Shown: positions 18,308 to 24,515 of the stretch, piece by piece
Numbering within the stretch: position 1 is the first letter of the stretch
How the letters are laid out: each line of letters begins with the position of its first letter
Assembly (NCBI GenBank): GCA_032718475.1
Contig: JAUCBJ010000083.1
Span: 1 to 24,515 of the forward strand
Reading direction: 5' to 3'
DNA length: 24,515 nt
Origin: Nemertoderma westbladi
Taxonomy: Eukaryota; Xenacoelomorpha; Nemertodermatida; Nemertodermatidae
Made by a program: the position numbers and the translations under genes
Notes under the pieces: model-generated
What the model saw: only the letters and a program-made list of their open reading frames with translations
Told to the model about the DNA's origin: nothing
The model's database searches: none

Positions 18308-19030
18308 GTCCCATACTTTACCTAAAATAGTGAAATTTTTAGTTTATTCACAGAGATGTAACTCAGCCTAATCACCCAGTGGAATGCAAAGCACGTTTGT
18401 GTTGCGTCATCGTATAAAACAATTAGTTTCATCTTCACTCCCTCAGAAATATCATGGCGGCCAATTGAAAATTGTCCCATACTTTACCATTAAAATGGCG
18501 ATTATATTAGTGCACTGTATTAATGTAATATGTGAAGCCATGAGTGATAATAATACTCTAAGGTCATAGTCGGCCGTAAGAATAGGAGTCTATATTTGAA
18601 CTGAGAATCATTCCTCAGTCAAGAAATCTTTGGGTTTATGCATGTAAAGTCCCATACTTTACCAAAAAATAGTGAAATTTTAAATTTATACACAGAGAAG
18701 TAGTCCAACTCAGCCCAATCACCCAGTGGAATGCAAAGCACGTTTGTGTTGCGTCATCTTAAGAAACAATTACCTGTAGTTTCATAATCTACTCCCTAGA
18801 AACATCATGACGGCCAATTGAAAATTATCCCATACTTTACCATTATAATGGCGATTACATTAGTGCACTGTATTAATGTAATATATGAAACCTGAAGGGC
18901 AGGAGTGTTATAATGCTTTAGGGTGATAGTAGGGGGAAGCATAGAAGTATATTATATTTGAACTAAGAATCATTCCTCAGTTAACTAATCTTTGAGTTTT
19001 GCATGTAAAGTCCCGTACTTTACAACAAAT
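18308..19030 (+). repeat. ~350-bp direct tandem duplication, two units plus a partial third
   Basis: Unit 1 (about 18308-18648) and unit 2 (about 18649-19008) share long identical blocks: AATCACCCAGTGGAATGCAA, AGCACGTTTGTGTTGCGTCA, ATTAGTGCACTGTATTAATG and GAATCATTCCTCAGT. Each unit begins with GTCCCATACTTTACC and has a second copy of the word about halfway (18474, 18826), so the unit is itself a rough dimer of ~175 bp. A third unit starts at 19009 but degenerates soon. Confidence 0.9.
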
Positions 19031-19129
19031 TTCAAAAAATTTAGTTTTTTTAGCAGATAAGAAGATCGGTAAGTACAGTAATTGATACATTTTCAGAGAA
19101 ATGGAAATAATTTCTAAACTTTTTACAGA

Positions 19130-19400
19130 CTACATGTGTACCAAGTTTGGTTATATTTCATCAATGATTGGCGGACTTATTTCGGTTTTTATCAAAATTT
19201 TGAAACTATCGGTACCAACAGACAGACTGTCTGATATGTGACCTTTGATTCCTTAACCTTCAGATTCTTTCCAAACTTTTGACAGACTTCATCCGTACCA
19301 GGTTTGGTTTAATTTCATCTATAAATGACCGAGTTATACAGTATTAGCGATCAAAAATTAGACAGATGACAGACAACTCCTCAACGGCACCCATATGCTA
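19130..19400 (+). repeat. Internally repeated dispersed-repeat-like block
   Basis: Two diverged copies in tandem, about 170 bp apart, share TTTTACAGACT or TTTTGACAGACTTC, GTACCA.GTTTGGTT and ATTTCATC, with AGACAGACTGTCTG and GACAGATGACAGACA between and after. The style is that of a widespread invertebrate repeat. No coding capacity. Confidence 0.45.
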
Positions 19401-19959
19401 AGACTTCGGGTCAATTTGTGGGCCGCCCCACATTTTGTATCCATATCTTGGTTGGAAATACTTAGTTGCACTTTATTATCACTAATTATCCAGAAATTAC
19501 TGTTAGGTTAAGTGTAAGAGACCATTTTGACCATAAAATTCGTACAGGTCCCGTACTTTACTTAGCAATGTCCCATACTTTACCACACAAACCACACTGT
19601 AAAAAATTAGCAATGCAGCAATTCGTCTTATATTTATATTTTTATTTAAGCTTAATAATACAGCTTTATCCTAAACATCAACTCAACACCGTACCTGCGC
19701 ACAATTCGCTAAATTTTAGAATTGAAATCATAAAATAAAAAAAACCATTTCGTACGAATCCGTACTTTACCTTAATTGGACAAGCTGGTGTTTTCTCAAA
19801 AGTGACTAAGTCCCGCCATAAGCTTCGCGAAATCAAAGCTGATATTCGAAAGTTTAATCCAAGCACAATTTTGTGCACATATGTGCTGTGGATAACATTG
19901 TACAGGCAATCAAAGTTCAAAATTGTGTACGAATGTCCCGTACTTTACTTTGGAATGAG

Positions 19960-20935
19960 CCCGCTCCAGTTTTATAATACCTCCGGCGCTGTGATTAACG
20001 CTGTTAGATAGATAATTTAACGCACTATAAGTCTGTGTAAACAAATCTCCCGTAAGTTAAGTAGTTTTCGAGCTAGACGATTTCCCGCGAAGCAAGTTTG
20101 AAGTGCGAAATTATAATTTTGGCCCTCATTTTTTTAATATCATCCTTGGAGCAAAACCGATAGCATATTTGAATTCCCCGTATGGATATTGACTGTATAG
20201 AATGTACCTTAACCAACTAAAGTTAAAAATAAAAAATTATTCGATAAAAACTACTTTACAAATTCTGGCCCTTTTTGGCCCCTATTGCCGACATATTTTT
20301 TGTACCCCCATTCGATAGGAACGTAGCCCCAATGGTCTTCTACAAGTTTCATAAAAGAATTAGTGGATTTCTACCCGCGTTGTCGAATTAAACATTTCGG
20401 AAATAAGTTTTCCAAAAAAGACGGACAAAAACGTACAAATTTACAGCCCCTTTTTCCACCCGAAATTTTAATAAATATCTTACCCCCATTCGATACGAAG
20501 GTAGTACCACTCTTCCCCTTTCCAACCGCGTTACTTTCGTCCCCGTACGATTAATATTAGCCGAGTTATAGCGGATCCCGCAAAGTCATTTTGTCCGTTT
20601 TTTCAACTTTGACGGACATTTTCGGAAAAAAGGCGTGGTAATCTTTTTTGAAAAAAAAAACGAATTCACTAATTAATCCCTTCTATCGTATCCCGGCGTC
20701 GGCTAAGCAATAACCTAGGGTTTTTTCGAGCCACTGTAGAGCGCCTTTCAAAAAAATTTTAAAATTGTCGAAAAAATGACGGATTTTTGTCCGCCGTGTC
20801 CGTCGAAGGGTTAGATTTAATAATGTTAGAGTTTCTAATATCTTAGAATTCCGAGCCGCTCCCCTGGTGAGAAAATAAAAAAATTTGGTCTGTTCCTTCA
20901 TCGAAAAGTCCCCCAGAATCCCAAGTTAACCTATA
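19960..20935. other. Gene-free repeat-style DNA
   Basis: Several short frames occur but none has a recognisable domain or start context. Related phrases recur internally (CCCCCATTCGATA at about 20307 and 20484; GACGGAC and GTCCG near 20420, 20595, 20612 and 20785), pointing to an old tandem or inverted repeat. Confidence 0.4.
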
Positions 20936-20962
20936 TAGTTAGCGATGGCCTGCGGCTTTAGG

Positions 20963-21000
20963 AGCGGCCGCGGTATTCACCTCCCTCATAGCGGCCGCGG
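20963..21000. repeat. Two AGCGGCCGCGG copies, a tiny GC island
   Basis: The 11-mer containing the palindrome GCGGCCGC occurs at 20963-20973 and 20990-21000, inside otherwise AT-rich DNA. Confidence 0.6.
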
Positions 21001-21847
21001 CGGTGTTGCGTCAAATGGAGAAATATTTATCCCACCAAGCTGATTTTAAACGATTATCGATAATGTAGGAAGTTGCATATAGTCTGTATTAAATTTGATT
21101 GATGGTTAAGATGGGATTGCTAGATTTTGTTTTACTAGAATGCTCTGGAAAATACCACTCAAATTCCTTTGACTCTCCCAATAATCTATATACTCCCGCA
21201 ACACATTTTTCCACTATTTTTATTTCGTTTTTTTTTTTTACTAAATTTAATCATTATCCACAAAAATTAAGCACTAATCTACTAAAATTAATCATCCATA
21301 CCTATTTTTTATTGGCACTGGTATGGGGCGCCGTTTGTGCCAAAAGTCATTGAAAATTCTCGTTCCGAGTTCTCGAGGCCTACCGGGCAAGGCGTACTAT
21401 TGTACGCGGATCCAATTCGCTGCACTACCTAGCGGAAAATTGGGAAAGTGGCTTTTTACCACTATAGTTGGCAAGGTGATATTACCAATATAATGTCACC
21501 TAACAACCAACGAAGGCAATATATACTGCCAGCCACAGGGGGATATGAGAGGCTACAAGCCATCTCAGTGGGGACGGAGGAAGCTAGCACGTGGGCATCA
21601 GAGAACAGGGAGTGCCAAGGGAAGGAAGGATAGGTTAGCCAATGGTGAGGCAGGTTACCATCTGATGAAGGTGCATCCATTGGCCAGGCCAAGTACTAAG
21701 TAGCAATATTCCATATGTGTTAGTAATATAACCGTTGCCTTTATTACCTGTTGTTCAGTTGGTTTATCAGAGAGTGGAAGCAAGACGGTTTAGACCGTTG
21801 TCGTCGTCATTAACCGTGCTATTATTGTATACTGATTGTGCTACAGT
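21001..21847. other. Gene-free stretch, part with raised GC
   Basis: From about 21465 to 21720 the DNA is more GC-rich and purine-rich (GGGAGTGCCAAGGGAAGGAA) and looks like the untranslated part of a mobile element or a lost exon. I could not identify it. The frames on both strands are short and unrelated to known domains. Confidence 0.4.
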
Positions 21848-22112
21848 CCCAATCCCAATAAACATTAACTTGGTCATTTTGGCGGCCAAAACGACCAAAA
21901 TGGCCAAATATAAATTGCGGCATTCATGAAAGGAACTTCTGAGGCAAGTTGGCTTGTCAATCACAGCCAGTGAATAGAGGCTGAGTGTAAAGCCCAGCAT
22001 GTTGGCAGATAGAGAAAGGCTTCGATTTCCGGACATTACCTCCCCCAACCCCCCCCCCCCCCCCCCCCCCCCGGACAGTTCCGTTCCGTTCGAGTAGGAC
22101 ACTACTGTTTAA
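21848..22112 (-). repeat. Dispersed poly-G repeat, copy 2 (inverted relative to copy 1)
   Basis: Reverse complement of 1788-2049, with a 24-C run here (22049-22072). It differs by several point changes, a 4-base deletion (TTACACTCAGCC for TTACTTACACTC), and an 11-base-scale duplication in the terminal inverted segment (TTTTGGTCGTTTTGGCCGCC). Identity is high by eye, implying fairly recent spread. Confidence 0.85.
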
Positions 22113-22327
22113 TAATCGGCAATAAACATTGACTTTTCTAATTATCTTCTATACTCTATCTTTACTTAAACTGCATGTCCTTATTTACAATTTTTGTATC
22201 TAGAACTGTCTGTATCTTGAATAAACTGTCTTGAATAATATAATTTGTCTGGCTTGCTTCATATTGTATATTGGTATATATTATAAATATTATTATAATC
22301 ATTAGCTTGTAATTATTTATTTTTAAT

Positions 22328-22415
22328 TACCGTATTTACTTGAATTAACGCCCTGTATCGAATAAGCTCCCCCTCGCATAAATGCCCCCCAGCCCCCCCC
22401 CCCCCCCGATTGGCA
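22328..22415 (+). repeat. Dispersed repeat with GAATAAGC/GAATTAACGCC words and poly-C
   Basis: It starts ACCGTATTTACTTGAATTAA, then has CGCCCTGTATCGAATAAGC and CGCATAAATGCCCCCC. This resembles, from memory, a short repeat found in many invertebrate genomes. It ends in a 15-C run at 22393-22407. No coding capacity. Confidence 0.5.
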
Positions 22416-22497
22416 ATTTAAAAAATCTCCCTAGTTACGTAATGAATATTCGAGAACACTAAATGATACTCATGAATACTTTTTCACTGTAACTCGT

Positions 22498-24515
22498 AAC
22501 TCAACCAATTGGTCCTTTTTCGAAGAAATCCTACATGGGCAGTTTGGAGCTAACCCGCCACTACTGCTTGGCTCACTGGAAGTGTATTTAGGTAAAGCTC
22601 TATTGTAGGCTGTGGCTCTGTTTAATCTTAGCTGAGCCAAGAGACAGACATGTCTGATTAAGGACATGGGGGGCGGTTGGCGACTCGCCCTCGCGTCAGC
22701 AGATGATAGTGGCAATGGTGGAATTGGTCTATTGATGAATCCAACTGCACATGCAGCATTGGACAAAATAGACCAAATCTCTAACCGCATCATCCGTTGC
22801 CACTTCTCATGTTCTGGAAGACTGGCTAAGAAGTTTCCTAAGGTGGTTCTGATTGTGTGCTACTCTCCAACTAGTGTTGCCCCTGTAGAGGAGGTGGAAA
22901 ACTTCTACCACAATCTACAAGCAGCAACTGATGGAGTGGATCAGCATGCATTCTTAACATTCCTGGGAGACTTTAATGCAAGTCTGCATCAATCACCTAC
23001 ATCGCCCTGGGTCTATAGCAATAGTGTTAACCGAAATTCTGTCCATCTTCAGGATTTTATCTCTGGAAATGGATTGTTTTCGGCTGGAACCCAGTTCAAG
23101 AAGCGAACTGGAAAGCTATGGACTCATAGTGGACCCAGTGGTCACAAGTCCCAGATAGACCATATTCTGTTTCGTAGGAAATACAGGAGCTCTATACAAG
23201 ACTGTAATGCATTTACACTTCGACCCTTCTCCAGTGATCACCGCCTTATTGTGGCCAAGGTAAGACTTAGTCTGCGTGCTAGCAGAACAACGAAATCTGC
23301 CTTGCCACGGCATGACTGGTCCTCTCTGTTGCAACAGCCAAGTGTGAGATCCAGCTTCACACTACAGCTGAGCAACAGGTATGAGGCTCTTGCCTCTGAG
23401 GCGGCAGATCACTGTGAGGGCTATACTGCCTTTACAGAAGCAGTTAAGTTAGCAGCTGCAGAAACAGTTCCTGTATACCCTCGAAACAGGAAAAGGGCCC
23501 CCTGGACTGACAACAAAATTCAGAAGTGCCGAAATGACCTTCATAAGGCGCAGAAAGAGTCCCGACTCAAACAGACTACAGCGGCCAAGAATGCAGTTAA
23601 AGCTGCATCTAGGTCCCTGAACAGGCAGTACTCTGTTAATCTACAGGAGCTAATAAACCAACAGGTTGATGCCATCAATGATGCTGACGACAGCAGGCAA
23701 TCATCCCAGGCATGGAAATCGATCAATCTGCTTACTGGGCGGAAAAGCCAACCAACCACCAAGGTTAAGGCTGAATCACCAGCCGATCGCCTCAATGGTT
23801 GGAAAGCCCACTTTGAAAAGCTCCTCAATAATGACAGGGTATTGCCTGATAACTTTATAGAAGTAAAAGTGTCTGAGTCTGTACTCCCAGATATTCCCAT
23901 TGGCGATATCTCCTTTGCAGAAGTGAAGGCTGCTGCAAAGAGCATTAAGACCAATCGTGCCAGTGGAGTAGATGGTGTTCCCCCTGAGGTCTTTAAAATA
24001 CCTGAGTGTTTAAAGCTCATCTATCCCATCATAGTAGACATGTACCGTACAACAAGAGTCCCACAAGAAATGAAAACAAATAAGTTGGTGCCAGTTCCCA
24101 AGAAGGGCAACCTAACACTCTATGGTTCTTTTCGGGGAATCTCATTGATCTCGATTGCTGCAAAACTATACAATAGAATTCTATTAAATCGCATCAGGGA
24201 TCCCATTGAGAGACTGCTACGTGGAAATCAGAATGGGTTCCGTAAAGGTCGTGGGACCATGGAGCCCATTTTGGCACTTAGAAGGATAATTGAAGAGTTA
24301 TCAAAAAAGAAAGACAGGCATCTGGCTGTTATCTTTGTTGACTTCTTCAAGGCCTTTGATTCAGTCTCTCGCTCACGTATGTTCAGCATACTTTCATTAT
24401 ATGGGATTCCTGATGAAATTATTGCAGCAATCAGATCAGTATACGATGGTTCGACAACATTTGTGTCTACTGTTGACGGTGACACAGAACCATTTGAAGT
24501 GTTATGGGGCGTCCT
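22498..24515 (+). mobile_element. Non-LTR retrotransposon, 5' part, running off the window
   Basis: The coding frame of the endonuclease-reverse transcriptase protein can be followed upstream to about 22498 across two stops (TAG near 22603 and TGA at 22633-22635), so the 5' end is decayed or truncated. The first part of a normal endonuclease domain was not recognised. The 3' end lies beyond the window, so boundaries and target duplication cannot be seen. Confidence 0.7.
22636..24515 (+). CDS. Endonuclease-reverse transcriptase of a non-LTR retrotransposon (partial)
   Basis: One frame is open from just after TGA 22633-22635 to the window end, about 626 codons, with the first ATG at 22666. The N-terminal part is an APE-type endonuclease lacking its first segment: GGIGLLMNP, VCYSPTS, LGDFNA (GDFN at 22966-22977), QIDHILF and SSDHRLIVAKV (SDH at 23233-23241). 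A basic linker follows (ETVPVYPRNRKRAPWTDNKI). The reverse transcriptase begins near 23920 with KTNRASGVDGVPPEVFK, then RGISLISIAAKLYNRILLNR, NQNGFRKGRGT and FVDFFKAFDS (24334-24363), which carries the first catalytic aspartate. The window stops at VLWGV, before the expected QG and the FADD motif. The enzyme nicks target DNA and copies its RNA onto the nick. The long stop-free frame suggests a young copy, although the 5' stops make it defective. A tail-end fragment of such an element lies at 14.9-15.8 kb. Confidence 0.88.

Larger units (their letters stand above)
18308..19950 (+). repeat. Recurring motif TCCCRTACTTTAC at ~175-bp phasing
   Basis: Copies start near 18308, 18474, 18649, 18826, 19009, 19548, 19571, 19760 (shortened to CCGTACTTTACC) and 19935. 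Successive spacings are ~166, 175, 177 and 183, then 539 (about three steps), 23, 189 and 175. Between the later copies the DNA no longer resembles the early units, so the motif appears better kept than its surroundings. Confidence 0.7.

Noticed and set aside
23541-24020. 159-codon minus-strand frame, with others at 22470-22793, 23116-23334 and 24228-24485
   Set aside because: Shadows of the plus-strand endonuclease-reverse transcriptase, whose motifs are unambiguous.

Overview
The window looks like nuclear DNA from an animal, most likely a marine invertebrate. It is AT-rich and gene-poor. It holds an intronless-looking homologue of the animal gene C6orf136, non-LTR retrotransposon pieces, tRNA-like SINE heads, inverted-repeat DNA elements, poly-C/poly-G runs and many copies of the palindrome TAGGCCTA. 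I suspect a deuterostome (echinoderm or hemichordate type), but no single feature proves it.

Layout. 1-3300: dispersed repeats, including a poly-G repeat whose second copy lies inverted near 22 kb, a pair of diverged direct repeats around it, and a MITE-like element with terminal inverted repeats (TIRs) at 2386-2875. 4797-6020 (minus): C6orf136/DUF2358-like protein in one open exon, with a possible 5'UTR intron and a CCAAT box upstream.

7101-13247: the centre of interest. This is a ~6.15-kb composite DNA element with long TIRs (ACGGTGGCTG...), a probable 8-bp target-site duplication (ATAGAAGT/ATAGAAGC), and two large arrays of a ~41-bp repeat in inverted orientation just inside the TIRs (about 28 and 13 units). 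Each unit carries the CCAAT-box core AACCAATCAG. Inside are two convergent genes. The first is the C-terminal part of an integrase-like DDE transposase (plus strand), cut off by the left array and frameshifted once. The second is a long HECT-type ubiquitin ligase-like gene (minus strand), open for 757 codons except for one in-frame TGA. Each CCAAT array lies directly upstream of one of the two genes, so the arrays may serve both as TIR structure and as promoters.

13.2-16 kb: a SINE head and a 5'-truncated non-LTR retrotransposon insertion (minus strand) with a perfect 13-bp target-site duplication. 16.5-21.8 kb: noncoding repeat DNA, with a near-perfect 49-nt hairpin, a tRNA-like sequence nested in inverted repeats, a ~350-bp tandem duplication, and the motif TCCCRTACTTTAC recurring at about 175-bp spacing over 1.6 kb. 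21.8-22.4 kb: the second poly-G repeat copy and another dispersed repeat. 22.6 kb to the end (plus): the endonuclease and first part of the reverse transcriptase of a non-LTR retrotransposon, open in frame to the window edge.

The only clear host gene is the C6orf136-like one. Everything else recognisable is mobile DNA or its cargo.
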